From Oegoconia quadripuncta (Eukaryota > Arthropoda > Insecta > Lepidoptera > Autostichidae), in contig OX438744.1 of the NCBI GenBank assembly GCA_949316235.1, positions 434,001-498,000 on the forward strand: a stretch of 64,000 bases of DNA, read 5' to 3'. Below, in pieces: positions 21,409 through 31,265 of the stretch; positions within the stretch are counted from its first letter, which is position 1; each line of letters begins with the position of its first letter. The notes beneath the pieces are model-generated. The model was not told the origin of the DNA. It saw only the letters and a program-made list of their open reading frames with translations, and made no database searches. Position numbers and translations under genes: made by a program.

Positions 21409-21742
21409 TTTTTTTTTTATGCATAACGGGTTGGTACTTGACCTCAATCACACCTGATGTTAAGTGAAGATTAGGTCGAAGGTGGAAAGCGTACTGACCC
21501 GGAAACCCCAACACATTTGGGGGACTGGCTATCTTATCTCTGACAACCTAAACACAACAATGCTATTAACATTGCTGCTTGGCGGCAGATTTAGATAAGA
21601 TGGTGGTAGCTAGCGAGGCGGACATTTAAAATGCCCTACCACCAACCAAACCGAGTACTTAAACATGTACCCCGCTGGGGATCGAACCCGCGACCTCCGA
21701 AACGTAAACCCAATGTTGTTTACATTGAGCCACGGAGGCGGT
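21409..21742 (-). mobile_element. SINE-A copy
   Basis: Full antisense SINE-A, from the poly-T at 21409 to the complement of AACCGCCTCC at 21742. B box complement GGGATCGAACC near 21680. Confidence 0.92.
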
Positions 21743-21795
21743 TCATTCCAGCTGCATTACCTTAATCAATAAGTTTCGGATTTCAAATGAGCGCG

Positions 21796-21868
21796 TTTTC
21801 GCATTCAGCCTCATCTTCACTTTTGTGTGATTAAAGTCAATTGCTAACTCGTCGTGCATAAAAAAGGA
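21796..21868 (+). mobile_element. SINE-A 3' fragment, diverged
   Basis: CAGCCTCATCTTCACTT, GTGTGATTAAAGTCAA and GTCGTGCATAAAAAA match the SINE-A tail with a small deletion. 5'-truncated. Confidence 0.6.
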
Positions 21869-22469
21869 TACTTAAACAGAGTAAACATTGAAATAACTTC
21901 ACAAAAACAAAACGTATTCGTTATTACAATTCACACAGATACCATTGTCTCGTCTCTTTTAAAGCTCGCTTGATTCTGACGCCCTTCATTTTAATGGAGT
22001 TCCTTCGAATTGCTAATTTCTTTTTCCTTTCTTTCATTTCCCAATTTTCCCATTGTGCGCTGAGCCCCGTACGCCCCACTATTGGACTTTACGCCGCCAT
22101 TACCGCGGGCTGTTATGGGCAAATGGGCGCCGCGCAAATTAAAATGTGTTCCCCGCTGTCCGTACCGATATTACCCGCTTACTTCCTTGTTCCCGCGTTT
22201 GCGGCTTAATTCATTACTCTCGGGTTCGCGTCAAAGCGCATTGAGGTTAATTGAATTTTAGAAGCGTAATACACTAGACACAACAACAGTCTATGAAAGT
22301 CCAGCACATACAAGACTCTGATGACGTGTATGATCTCACCATGCTGAGCAAGCGGATTGGCAATCTCCGATTTATTTCTTTTAATGCTGCTACCCATTTA
22401 CTCAAGTATGCTGTTAAGCATACGAGTGTTGTGTGGTTTATTCAAGATACGAAAATAAAACTAACCCAA
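21869..22469. other. Unassigned DNA with a G+C-richer stretch
   Basis: The stretch 22050-22205 is G+C-rich against its surroundings and shows no repeat similarity within the window; it may be conserved non-coding or exonic DNA, with no supporting signal. The open frames here are not convincing. Confidence 0.35.
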
Positions 22470-22524
22470 CTGACAACCGGAACACAACAATGCTATTAAC
22501 TATTGGCGGCAGAGTTAGATAAGA
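22470..22524 (-). mobile_element. SINE-A fragment, inverted arm
   Basis: An antisense piece of the SINE-A middle (CTGACAACCGGAACACAACA to the GGCGGCAGAGTTAGATAAG region), missing eight bases in its centre. It pairs with 22545-22605. Confidence 0.82.
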
Positions 22525-22544
22525 TGAGATGAGATTAGATTTAC

Positions 22545-22746
22545 GTCTTATCTAAATCTGCCGCCAAGCAGCAATGTTAATAGCATTGTTGTGTTCCGGT
22601 TGTCAGAGATACGATAGCCAGTCCCCCAAATGTGTTGGGGTTTCCGGGTCAGTACGCTTCCATCTTCGACCTCATCTTCACTTAACATCAGGTGTGATTG
22701 AGGTCAAGTACCAACCCGTTATGCATAAAAAAAAAAAAAAAAAAAA
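22545..22746 (+). mobile_element. SINE-A 3' half
   Basis: A sense copy from CTTATCTAAATCTGCCGCC to a long poly-A tail (22727-22746). With the inverted arm at 22470-22524 it has the structure of a 5'-inverted insertion. Confidence 0.9.
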
Positions 22747-22793
22747 CGTATAGGGGAGGTACCTCCTAATATAGGTTTCAGTGGCATGCTCTA

Positions 22794-22855
22794 TATACCG
22801 GGTAAGCTTTTATAGCATAAGGAAAAAATAGAGCATATTAAGTAAGTGAAATAGA
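22794..22855 (+). mobile_element. MITE-N terminal part
   Basis: Starts TATACCGGGTAAG and runs to GTGAAATAGAAGG, the outer part of the MITE-N TIR. Interrupted by a LINE-I tail at 22856-22950. Confidence 0.75.
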
Positions 22856-22950
22856 AGGCCGCCTTTATGTGCGATTAATGATGTACTTACGTTTTATTTT
22901 ACATGTAGCGTTTGTTAATTGTGCAATAAAGAGTATTTGATTTGATTTGA
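22856..22950 (+). mobile_element. LINE-I tail inserted in MITE-N
   Basis: GCCTTTATGTGCGATTAATG, TTGTTAATTGTGCAATAAAG and a GATTT repeat match the 3' end at 42040-42208. Flanked by GAAGG on both sides, a likely short target duplication. Confidence 0.7.
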
Positions 22951-23064
22951 AGGTTTTGACATGGGTAGTGTAATATTTCTTTTTTTTAAACCATCATCGA
23001 ATAAAGCATTGTGTCATTTGACGGTCACGTGTAGCCCATTCTACATAATTCTATCATTAATTTC
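22951..23064 (+). mobile_element. MITE-N continuation
   Basis: Resumes the MITE-N TIR and internal sequence (ACATGGGTAGTGTAATATTT to CTATCATTAA). It ends at the same internal base as the copy at 6393-6548 and is followed by SINE-H in the same way. Confidence 0.75.
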
Positions 23065-23295
23065 GTCGGTAGCTCAGCGGTTAAGACGCGATCTCCCAAT
23101 TTGGGTGGTCCGGGTTTCGAATCCCAGCCAGGCCATGGACCAATGAGTTTTTAAATTTAATTTAATTACTTATTTGCATTTATCCGACTGCTCTTAAAAC
23201 GGTGAAGGAAAACATCGTGAGGAGACCTGCATGCCTAAGAAATAAAAATTCAAAGGCATGTGAAGGCCCCAACCCGCATTGAGCCAGCGTCCTTG
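23065..23295 (+). mobile_element. SINE-H, 3'-truncated
   Basis: A box TAGCTCAGCGG, B-box region GGTTTCGAATCC with one extra T, body to CATTGAGCCAGCGT, then cut. Confidence 0.8.
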
Positions 23296-23321
23296 CGAGG
23301 ATTCTCACGGGTTTCGCTATA

Positions 23322-23495
23322 AAACCTTTTTGTAATACAAAAACCTTTAAGTAAAATCAAAGCCTGATTTTAAGAGAGCAACCCTTCGAGTTTCTTGCTT
23401 GTTGTTCTCAGGGGATAATTGCATTTTGAAAATGCAGTAGCTTAAAAAATGTAAAATTGACTATTTTACTTTGAAACATGTTCAAAATCGGGCTC
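23322..23495 (+). mobile_element. LINE-D 3' UTR fragment
   Basis: CCTTTTTGTAATACAAAAAC to TAAAATTGACTATTTTACTT match the LINE-D UTR in sense orientation; the AATAAAGC signal and hexamer tail are lost. Confidence 0.7.
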
Positions 23496-23837
23496 GACGA
23501 CACGGGAATACTAAGTAAACACCACTAACGGACACGTTGTATAATTTTTATAAATAAAACGCTTATAAAACCTTCAGTGATATAATGAAAGAACCAAATC
23601 TGTGAAAATGAAATGTGGTAATAAAGCTAAAGAGGCCGGAGTGCGGAGGCGTCGATTCAACACGTAGCCTGTAATAACATCGCGATCGCTGTAATGGAGC
23701 CCCGACCCCGCGAGACACGGGCCAACTTTATTTTCCTTTGCAGTAAGACCTGTGATACACACAGTCCTTTTTTAACCCCTAGGGAAAACGACGAGTGTTG
23801 TGTGTTTGACGGCGTTATGTGTTTTCAGTATTTGTAT
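23496..23837. other. Unassigned DNA
   Basis: No repeat family or gene recognised; somewhat G+C-richer at 23630-23730. Confidence 0.35.
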
Positions 23838-24092
23838 ATATATCTTTGCACATACACACAGCGCCATCTAGTTCCACACTAAGGAACTAAGTTTGTATTA
23901 TACATACATGATGGTTGATAAACTACACAAATATTACTTTTTTAAAAAATACATATGTAAATGAGAAACATCCATAACTCGGAAACACATGTCTGTATTC
24001 ATCGTACAAACATATGCCCCTAGCGGGGTTCGAACCCGGGACGTTTTCGTATAGCAGCAGAGTTTCTAATCACTACACCAAACAGGTCGTTA
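23838..24092 (-). mobile_element. SINE-B copy
   Basis: Antisense SINE-B with the GCAGCAGAGTTT variant between its boxes, shared with 26779-27044 and 61082-61312, so these form a subgroup. Confidence 0.88.
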
Positions 24093-24202
24093 ATCTGTTT
24101 GTCCATTTGTCTGGACGCATCTCATATTTGATGAAAATAAGTTGTAGTTTCGAAGATATTTCGCTTGTTTGATGAAAATCGGTTAATCCGTTTCGAAGAT
24201 AT

Positions 24203-24330
24203 TTATAAATAAATAAATAAATAAATCTCTTTATTTCATGTATATATATCAGCGCTTTAACAATGAAGTTCTGCCAACTGTACTAGTTTTCACTGTGTTA
24301 CAGTAGGCAGTTTCTTCCCAAAAATAGTCT
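24203..24330 (-). mobile_element. Probable LINE 3' end with AAAT tail
   Basis: The left edge is (AAAT)n, followed by CTCTTTATTTCATGTATA, the complement of a polyadenylation signal and tail. No coding part is recognisable. Confidence 0.5.
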
Positions 24331-24574
24331 TAAATCCCAAAAATGATATAGTTCACATTATTTGATTAAAGAGAAAATTTTAAATTTTTAACTTTAAGTT
24401 AACCCTAAAAAAAACACGAAACTTAAACTAGCTTATAAGTTTAACAATTTCTATAACCAACGATTGCTCAGTCATGAATATAAAGAAGAATAACCAAAGC
24501 GAAAGATACTTATTAATTATTATTTTAAACAACCAAAGAAAGTATTCTATTGTTATGTAATAAGAAATATAATC
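24331..24574. other. Unassigned AT-rich DNA
   Basis: Nothing recognised. Confidence 0.35.
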
Positions 24575-24640
24575 AATCATTCAATGAAATACTCTTTATT
24601 GCACAATTAACAAAAGTTAATATTATTATCTAAATAATAT
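24575..24640 (-). mobile_element. LINE-I tail
   Basis: AATACTCTTTATTGCACAAT followed by TAACAAAAG is the complement of the LINE-I end seen at 42160-42190, with an ATTG/ATTC-type simple tail at the left. Confidence 0.65.
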
Positions 24641-25595
24641 TGTTATCTAAAGATGTGTTATTATATTGATCATCTTTCATTGCGGGTAATTGCACATAAC
24701 TTTGTGCTATCACTATAAAAGTCTTGAACATCAGAATAAAATTTGCAAGTGTGGGTGTGTGAGTAGTGTTTTCTTGTCTTTGGTGTGTATGAAAGATTTC
24801 AGCGAGCGCGCACGGTTCATACCACATACTTGAGTACAAATGCGATGAAGCATTGCTACCACTACTAGGACTACAGAAATCAAGCAGTCGTACAAAGAAG
24901 ACCCTCAGCACTGTCATAATCATATTCTTTTAAAATATCAAACATAACACGTTTGACTTTATAGTTACTTACATGAATAATATTATGTTTAAAATTTATT
25001 ATATTATATGAATGAGGAGCTAGGACTAGCTATAACCGCTTGTTTTCTCGGGGGATTTCTAAATTTTCAATTTATAATAGTACACAAAATTTAAATAAAT
25101 AAATAATAAAAAAAATATAGTTCGAAAATCTTTCCAGTTCAATCAACGGAGATCTATTAGAGGTATAAATTAGCAGTGGAAATAACGATAAAAACATTAC
25201 CCTCCTTTTTCGGGCTGTCGGGTAAAAAAATATAAATACATGACACGGTTTGCAGGTTGTCGTATTTCAGGTTTTGGTAGATCTCGAGGCCTGCACTTGG
25301 CCCGCGGGCCATAGTTTGGAGATCCCAGGTTTACTGAGGCGAAGTAAATTGCCTTGAGTACATTCTTGACTGAGCTTAGAAGCGACATCCTTGTCATTAA
25401 TTTTGATAATGAATCAGCTGCTAGGTCGGCGACGAACCCAAAGTACCATAGGCGCCGCGAGAGCGTTTCGATTGTGGCCTAACACGAATAACTCATTTAT
25501 CCACCAATCTCACAATATCTCGGCCACTTGGATCTCTGCGTGAAGTGTTTAAGACGTCTGGCGAAAGTTGCTAATTGAGTTTGTTATTGTTTCAG
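24641..25595. other. Mostly unassigned DNA upstream of the candidate exon
   Basis: A minus-strand open frame of 97 codons (24630-24923) overlaps the LINE-I tail and shows no domain. 25195-25230 carries a fragment like the one after the 46-bp repeat array (37215-37250: CCCTCTTTTTTTGGCTCTCG). 25285-25332 (GGCCCGCGGGCCATAGTTTG) resembles a hAT-type transposon end. Confidence 0.4.
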
Positions 25596-25647
25596 GTAAG
25601 TTAGCGGAAGAATTCGCCGAAAGGATCGGTAACAAGAACTACATTTT
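25596..25647 (+). CDS. Candidate internal exon, 52 bp, host gene unidentified
   Basis: A T-rich tract and acceptor (TTGTTATTGTTTCAG, ending 25595) precede the segment, and a strong donor GTGAGT follows (25648-25653). One frame is open through it and encodes KLAEEFAERIGNKNYI with split codons at both ends (two bases at the start, two at the end). The base composition is more balanced than in the flanking DNA and no window repeat overlaps it. I do not recognise the protein; the charged, helix-like sequence gives no domain. Chance is possible because the exon is so short, and partner exons must lie elsewhere or outside the window. Confidence 0.4.
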
Positions 25648-26158
25648 GTGAGTAGTGTACGATTTACTAGTAGTTTGTCTGCTACGCAGTTGTAGCCGCT
25701 GCTACGTGTGCTACGCGCGTACAGAAGAGCGTGGCCGTAGCCACAATGTGAGAACACCTTGTTTTTTTTTTCGAATACTACGTTTTAATACGTGTAGTCT
25801 TTTTTGGCCGCGAGCGGCGCTGACAGCTTCCACAAATATTACAAACAAGCAATCATTTTTATCTGGCTCTTCAGGCCTGTGGGCCGTTACATGCGGAAGT
25901 GCGCTTAAGAATTATCTCTCAAAGCCCTTCTTTAGGCTGCTGGCGTTCATCTAAGAAGGATCGGCAAGGTGAGAGCTTTTTTCACTAATTAGTAGTTTTT
26001 AAGGCAGAAATTCTATAGGAGGCCTCTTATGGAACCCTCTGATAGCTTCCAAAACTAGAAGACCTCTACAATCCACATTTTGAAATATCGTCTTGTCTCG
26101 GTATATTTACTACAACTCTAGAGTAGAACTAGTTCCGTATGACAGCTGCCAGAGATCC
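25648..26158. other. Unassigned DNA downstream of the candidate exon
   Basis: No repeat recognised. A 99-codon frame (25655-25954, +) has Cys-rich content but no domain and is probably chance. Confidence 0.35.
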
Positions 26159-26488
26159 TTTTTTTATGCACGACGGTTTCTTACTTGACCTCAATCACAC
26201 CTGATGTTAAGTGAAGATGAGGTCGCAGGTGGAAGCGTACTGACCCGGAAACCCCAATACATTTGGGGGACTGGCTATCTTATCTCTGACAACCGGAACA
26301 CAACAATGCTATTAACATTGCTGCTTGGCGGCAGATTTAGATAAGATGGTGGTAGCTAGCCAGGGGGACATTTAAAATGCCCTACCACCAACCAAACCGA
26401 GTATTTAAACATGTACCCCGCTGGGGATCGAACCCGCGACCTCCGAATCCTAAACCCAATGTTGTTTACATTGAGCCACGGAGGCGGT
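26159..26488 (-). mobile_element. SINE-A copy
   Basis: Full antisense SINE-A; poly-T at the left, complement of AACCGCCTCC at the right edge. Confidence 0.92.
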
Positions 26489-26778
26489 TTTGTTAGTAAT
26501 TCTAGTGATGCATGGAAGGAAGACTTTGGTGCTTTTTAGTGCGATGTTTATTATAAATAATTGTCGGTCTGTTAGTACTTTACAAGATTTGTTAAAGAAG
26601 CAAGCAAGATCAGTCGGGTATTGAAATGATCGTTTTCCTCTAAGATGTAATACATAAGATTTTCCTTCTTTATTGGCTGACTGGACATACATAAATACAT
26701 AACGCCAACAAACACATAACACCCGTGGTTTTTTGTCGGGGGTCAAAAACCGTGCACAACACTACAACTCCACTCCAA

Positions 26779-27044
26779 GACGACCTGGTTGGTGTAGTGG
26801 TTAGAAACTCTGCTGCTATACCAAAAGGTTGCGGGTTCGAATCCCGCTAGGGGCATATGTTTGTATGATGAATACAGACATGTATTCCCGAGTTGTGGAT
26901 GTTTTTCATTTATATATGTATTTATTTACAAAAAAAAATGTATTTGTGTAGTATGTCAACCATCTGGTATCCATAATACAAGCCTAGTTGCTTACTGTGG
27001 AACTAGATGGCGCTGTGTGTATGTGCAAAGATATTTATTTATTT
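26779..27044 (+). mobile_element. SINE-B copy
   Basis: Complete, with A box TGGTGTAGTGG, B box GGTTCGAATCC, and the tail ATATTTATTTATTTA. Confidence 0.9.
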
Positions 27045-27561
27045 AGAACCAGGTCTTATGTTTCGTGATTTCCTTCTCGTTTGTATCTTTCCTTAAGTGT
27101 TTCTTCCTCAATCACTATATCTCTGCTCTAATACACTATGTCCATAGCTGAGGGGCCTGGTGACATGTAATTCTGGTTGTTCCTTTTCAGGCACCAGTCT
27201 TCCTAAAAATGAGTTCTATGTGTTACCTAGTCCTAAAATCACTTTGTAAAGCCCCATTTGTGGTGAGAAAATAATCAATTTTTTATTATTTTTATTATTT
27301 AAACCTATAACAGCATTAACCTGCCCTGCAGATATATTAAACTTTCATTCATAAAAGCATTTTCTTCAAATCATTTTCCATCAAGAATCAAACCTGTTAC
27401 TTCAGCTCCGAACTTCAATGAGAAATCGAAACATTTGATAAGTTTGTAAAGGATTCTCAGAAGACCTGAGCGGTAAGACAAACTTTCTAATAACACTACT
27501 ATGTGCCTTTTAAACATTTTGTCTTCATCGTTGGATAAATTAGATATACTATACATATAGT
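27045..27561. other. Unassigned DNA
   Basis: No repeat family or gene recognised. Confidence 0.4.
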
Positions 27562-27711
27562 CTTTTTTATGTACAATGGGTTGGCACTCCTCAATCACTC
27601 CTGATGTTAAGTGAAGATGAGGTCGAAGCGTACTGACCCGGAAACCCCAACACATTTGGAGGACTACCTATCATATCTGACAACCTGAACACAACAATGC
27701 TATTAACCTTA
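27562..27711 (-). mobile_element. SINE-A 3' part
   Basis: Antisense tail half with small deletions (the usual GAGGTCAAGTACC stretch and GGTGGAA are shortened); stops at TGCTATTAACC, next to MITE-N. Confidence 0.82.
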
Positions 27712-27945
27712 TTTATTTACCATAAGGAAAAAATAGAGCTTACTACGTAAGTGAAATAGAAGTTATTGGCATAGGTAGTTTATTTTTTTTTTCAATATAT
27801 GCACGCGCCGCCCTTATATTGATATGGGTTTCTAACATGCGAATTTTTTTTGGAACTCGTATATTCTCCAAATTTTCTTTATTTATTTTAATTACGTAAT
27901 TATGCGACATGCACTATTGTGTTATATGACACAATTATTCCTAGG
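27712..27945 (+). mobile_element. MITE-N, left part of a nested copy
   Basis: Starts inside the TIR (ACCATAAGG) and runs through GGCATAGGTAGTTTA and internal sequence alignable with 58250-58500 (ATTCTCCAAATTTTCTTTATT) to a LINE-E insertion. Confidence 0.75.
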
Positions 27946-28461
27946 CTGGTACTGGGCTGGGGCACCTCAGTACCAGCTTCTTCCTTTTGACTGCGTTCAA
28001 CGTCGCGCAGTCCGAATTGTCGGCCAAGAGAGTCTCACTGACCGACTGGATCCCCTGGCATTGCGAAGAGACGTCGCGTCCCTCTGCATTCTCTATCGCA
28101 TATTTCATGGGGAGTGTTCTGAAGAACTGTTCGAGCTAATACCCGCTGCTCAATTTAACCGATACACTTCTCGGAGAAAATTAAATTTCCATCCACATCA
28201 CCTGGATGAGTGGAAGTCTACCACTGTACGTTTCTCAAGAAACTTCTTACCACGCACGACCACCCTGTGGAACGGACTTCCGGCAGCGGTATTCCCGAAC
28301 GAGTACGACATTGGAACCTTCAAGAAACGAGCTTACACCTTCCTCAAAGGCCGGCAACGCATCTGTGACCCTTTTGGTGTTGCGGGTGTCCATGGGCGGC
28401 GGTGATTGCTTTCCATCAATTGACCCGCATGCTCGTTTGCCATCCTCTCATATAAAAAAAA
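27946..28461 (+). mobile_element. LINE-E 3' end inserted in MITE-N
   Basis: The frame 27902-28405 is open through the LINE-E C-terminus ([20 protein letters not shown] to VAGVHGRR). The 3' UTR and short A tail end at about 28461, after which MITE-N resumes with GGCTTTATTCGATGATGG. Confidence 0.88.
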
Positions 28462-28489
28462 AGGCTTTATTCGATGATGGTATTGAAAA
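28462..28489 (+). mobile_element. MITE-N, middle part of a nested copy
   Basis: GGCTTTATTCGATGATGGT is the complement of the internal sequence seen at 6475-6500 and 22985-23005; bounded by LINE-E and SINE-B insertions. Confidence 0.7.
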
Positions 28490-28772
28490 AATAAATATAA
28501 ATAATAAATATAATAAATATCTTTGCACATACACACAGCACCATCTAGTTCCACATTAAGCAGCTAGGCTTATATTATGGATACCAGATGCTTGATAAAC
28601 TACACAAATACATTTTTTTTTGTAAATAAATACATAAATAAATGATAAACATCCATAACTCGGGAACACATGTCTGTGTTCATCATACAAACATATGCTC
28701 CTAGCGAGATTCGAACCGGCGAACTTTTGGTATAGCAGTGAGAATTTTTAACCACTACACCAAATAGGTCGT
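28490..28772 (-). mobile_element. SINE-B inserted in MITE-N
   Basis: Antisense SINE-B with an AAT-rich tail complement at 28490-28518; the head ends at AATAGGTCGT. Confidence 0.87.
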
Positions 28773-28853
28773 AAATTAAATTACCTATGCTTCTATTTCA
28801 CTTACCTAAAATGCACTATATTTTCCTTACGGTAAAAAAACTTACCCGGTATA
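28773..28853 (+). mobile_element. MITE-N right terminus
   Basis: ACCTATGCTTCTATTTCACT to the end ACCCGGTATA, the inverted counterpart of the left TIR; completes the nested MITE 27712-28853. Confidence 0.78.
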
Positions 28854-28888
28854 CAGGCCTATAATCAGCAGCGGAACAGAATTAGCAA

Positions 28889-29712
28889 AGTCAAAGTCAA
28901 AGTCAAAGTCAAAGTCAAAAATGCTTTATTTTGTAGGTACACAGAGTACACTTAAAATAGTCAATTTTACATAGTAAATTTTAAATTTTTTAAGCTACTG
29001 CTTGTTCAAAATGCAATTTTCCCCTGAGAAGAACAAGCAAGAAACTCGAAGGGTTGCTCTTTTAAAATCAGGCTTTGATTTTACATAAAGGTTTTTATAT
29101 TACAAACAGGTTTTTAAATTTCATTATTAATTGTGATATAGCCTGGCATGCGAACGATCTGATTATGTCCAGGGATGGTTATCATCTAAATAGTCTGATA
29201 TTTTATAATATGCTTTCTCAATAAGTTTCTGTTTTACAGTATCTTTAAATTTATTGAGAGGAAGATTTTGTATATTAACTGGAACCTTATTGAAAAAGCG
29301 TATACATAACCCTTTGAATGAATTACTGACTTTGCGGAGGCGACTTATGTGACCTGCAAGTTTATCTTTATTTCTTGTATTGACATCATGTTTATCACTA
29401 TTTTTCCTAAATGATGTTATATTTTTTTTGACATACATTAGATTTTCAAAAATGTACTGTGACGAAAAGGTTAGAATGTTATACACTTTAAACCTATCTC
29501 TAAGTGACACTGCAGGTCTCAATTGATAAATTGCGCGAACGGCTCGTTTTTGTAAAACAAAGATTGTATTTATATCCGCGGCGTTTCCCCACAGCAAGAT
29601 ACCGTAAGACATCAAGCTGTGGAAATAACTAAAATATACTAATCTAGCAGTATTTACGTCTGATATTTGTCGAATTTTTTTGACTGCGTACGCTGCAGAG
29701 CTGAGCTTATGA
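28889..29712 (-). mobile_element. LINE-D, longest copy
   Basis: From the hexamer tail (AAAGTC units, 28889-28917) through the UTR to an open minus-strand frame (within 29163-29816). The LINE part runs from KLSSAAYAVKKIRQISDVNT through FHSLMSYGILLWGNAADINT, QKRAVRAIYQLRP and KLAGHISRLRKVSNSFKGLC to SDYLDDNHPWT and stop. This is the region after the RT palm in a jockey/CR1-like ORF2. The 5' truncation lies near 29712; the first residues of the open frame belong to the flank. Confidence 0.85.
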
Positions 29713-29797
29713 TAATAATGATGATACTTAATAAAGATTAAGAAAACATTACACATATTGTATAACTGCTTACACTGGCAAAGGTATACTTGAGGTG

Positions 29798-29930
29798 TGT
29801 TTGACCACAATCTCACCTACCCGAAGATGGAACACGCGATTTCAGGAAACACCTATTCACCCTAGACTTGCAGATTTCAAGATTGTAAAATTCGGCGAAC
29901 ATCAAATCCCACATCTCTCTGTAAGGAATA
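29798..29930 (-). mobile_element. LINE-F 3' end fragment
   Basis: Antisense UTR complement ACCACAATCTCACCT with a deletion before CCGAAGATGGAACACG, then a short coding piece. It ends at the boundary with SINE-C. Confidence 0.68.
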
Positions 29931-29934
29931 ATAT

Positions 29935-30180
29935 TTGATGACTTATTGGTGTAGTGGATAGTGACCCTGTTTGCGAAACCAACGGTTGCGGCTTCGAATG
30001 TAGTAAGGGGTGAATGTTTGTGAGATGAATACAAACATTAATTCCTGAGTCATGGATGCTTACATAAATGATTATGTACATATGTTTATCCGTTATCTAG
30101 TATCCACAGCACAAGCATCGCTTAGTTTGGGACTAGATGATTGGTGTAAGTGTCCGAAACATTTATTTATTATTTATTTA
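29935..30180 (+). mobile_element. SINE-C copy
   Basis: Head TTGGTGTAGTGGATAGTGAC, diverged B-box region CGGCTTCGAATG, TGTTTGTGAGATGAATACAA, and a tail TTTGGGACTAGATGATTGG...ATTTATTTATT alignable with the SINE-B tail. Older and more diverged than SINE-B. Confidence 0.75.
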
Positions 30181-30817
30181 TTCTTTACAAATATTTATTC
30201 TATATCCTTAGTCCCATGCAATTCTTTTTTTTAGATTTTAACTCACTTCCAAAAAAGAGGGAGGTTATTATTTCGCCTGTATTTTTAATTTTTTTTTTTA
30301 TGTAGGTATGTTGTGCGATATATACGAATTTTTTAAACCTATTTGAAATGTTTTTTCATTTCAACGGGTGAACCATCATTATGGTACCATATAGATTAGA
30401 TGATGATCGATGATTCACTCCGGAGATAGATATCGAAATCGAATCGAAAAAAGTGTTGTCAGATAATTTCCTCAATTTTCAGCACGGCTCGCTTACGGTG
30501 CCATGGCGTTAGTGTCCACAAGATCGCCGGGGTGTAAATATCACGGATGGTGCGGTTGGGTCGCGGGATCAGACCAAAAGTTCTATAAAAGAGAAATAAA
30601 CATGTGAAGAAATCCTCATAACAGCAGTGCGCGCGATCCAAGCGAATATTATGCAGATTAGCGAAGCAGTCGCGTCCCGCGGGCCACCCATAAATCACGG
30701 GGGACGTCTCTGCTTGAAATAATTATGGTCGCTTTTAATCAACGCCCGCCGCTTTGCCATAGTCTTCTTATAGCTAGAAGTAACACAAGTTCATAAAAAT
30801 CAAGAATATATAAACCT
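30181..30817. other. Unassigned DNA
   Basis: A fragment with a GGGAGGTT and ACGAATTTTTTAAACC context (30255-30440) looks repeat-derived but has no partner here. 30610-30760 is G+C-richer, with homeodomain-like TAATTATGG and TTTTAATCA words; this could be conserved non-coding DNA but is unsupported. Confidence 0.3.
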
Positions 30818-31050
30818 AACCGCCTCAGTGGCTCAATGTAAACAACATGGGGTTTACGAATCGGAGGTCGTGGGTTCGATCCCCAGCGGGGTACATGCTT
30901 AGTACTCGGTTTGGTTGGTGGTAGGGCAATTTAAATATCCGCCAGGCTAGCTACCACGATCTTATCTAAATCTGCCGCCAAACAGCAATGTTAATAGCAT
31001 TGTTATGTTCCGGTTGTCAGAGATAAGATAGCCAGTTCCCCAAATATTTG
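30818..31050 (+). mobile_element. SINE-A, 3'-truncated
   Basis: From AACCGCCTCAG to GATAGCCAGTTCCCCAAATA; the tail is missing and RTE-type sequence follows directly. Confidence 0.88.
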
Positions 31051-31265
31051 GGGTGCCCCACTGCTGAACAAAGGCCTCCCTCATCTGTTTCCAGTCGTTT
31101 TTGTTCATGGCGAGCACAAAGCATCCCTTATTAAAACTGTCAAGCTCGTATCTCCATCGTTTTCGCGGTCTGCCACGTTTGCGTCTGGCGCTTGTAAGAG
31201 TCCAAATTGTGGATGCATTTGTCCACAACTCGCACGGCATGCGGCCCACGTGACCCGAGTCCCCT
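31051..31265 (-). mobile_element. RTE-type LINE C-terminus
   Basis: The minus-strand frame encodes RRKRGRPRKRWRYELDSF, KNDWKQMREAFVQQWGT: the conserved GRPRxRW...W...AFVQQW ending of RTE-clade ORFs. In frame, it runs on into the antisense SINE-A (30962-31050), giving a chimeric open frame of 95 codons. 5'-truncated. Confidence 0.75.

Noticed and set aside
24630..24923. 97-codon minus-strand frame
   Set aside because: It overlaps a LINE tail, has no domain and shows no splice or start context.
26779..26855. tRNA gene
   Set aside because: A and B boxes are present, but the acceptor stem does not pair and the segment is the head of a repeated SINE-B; the same holds for SINE-A and SINE-H heads.
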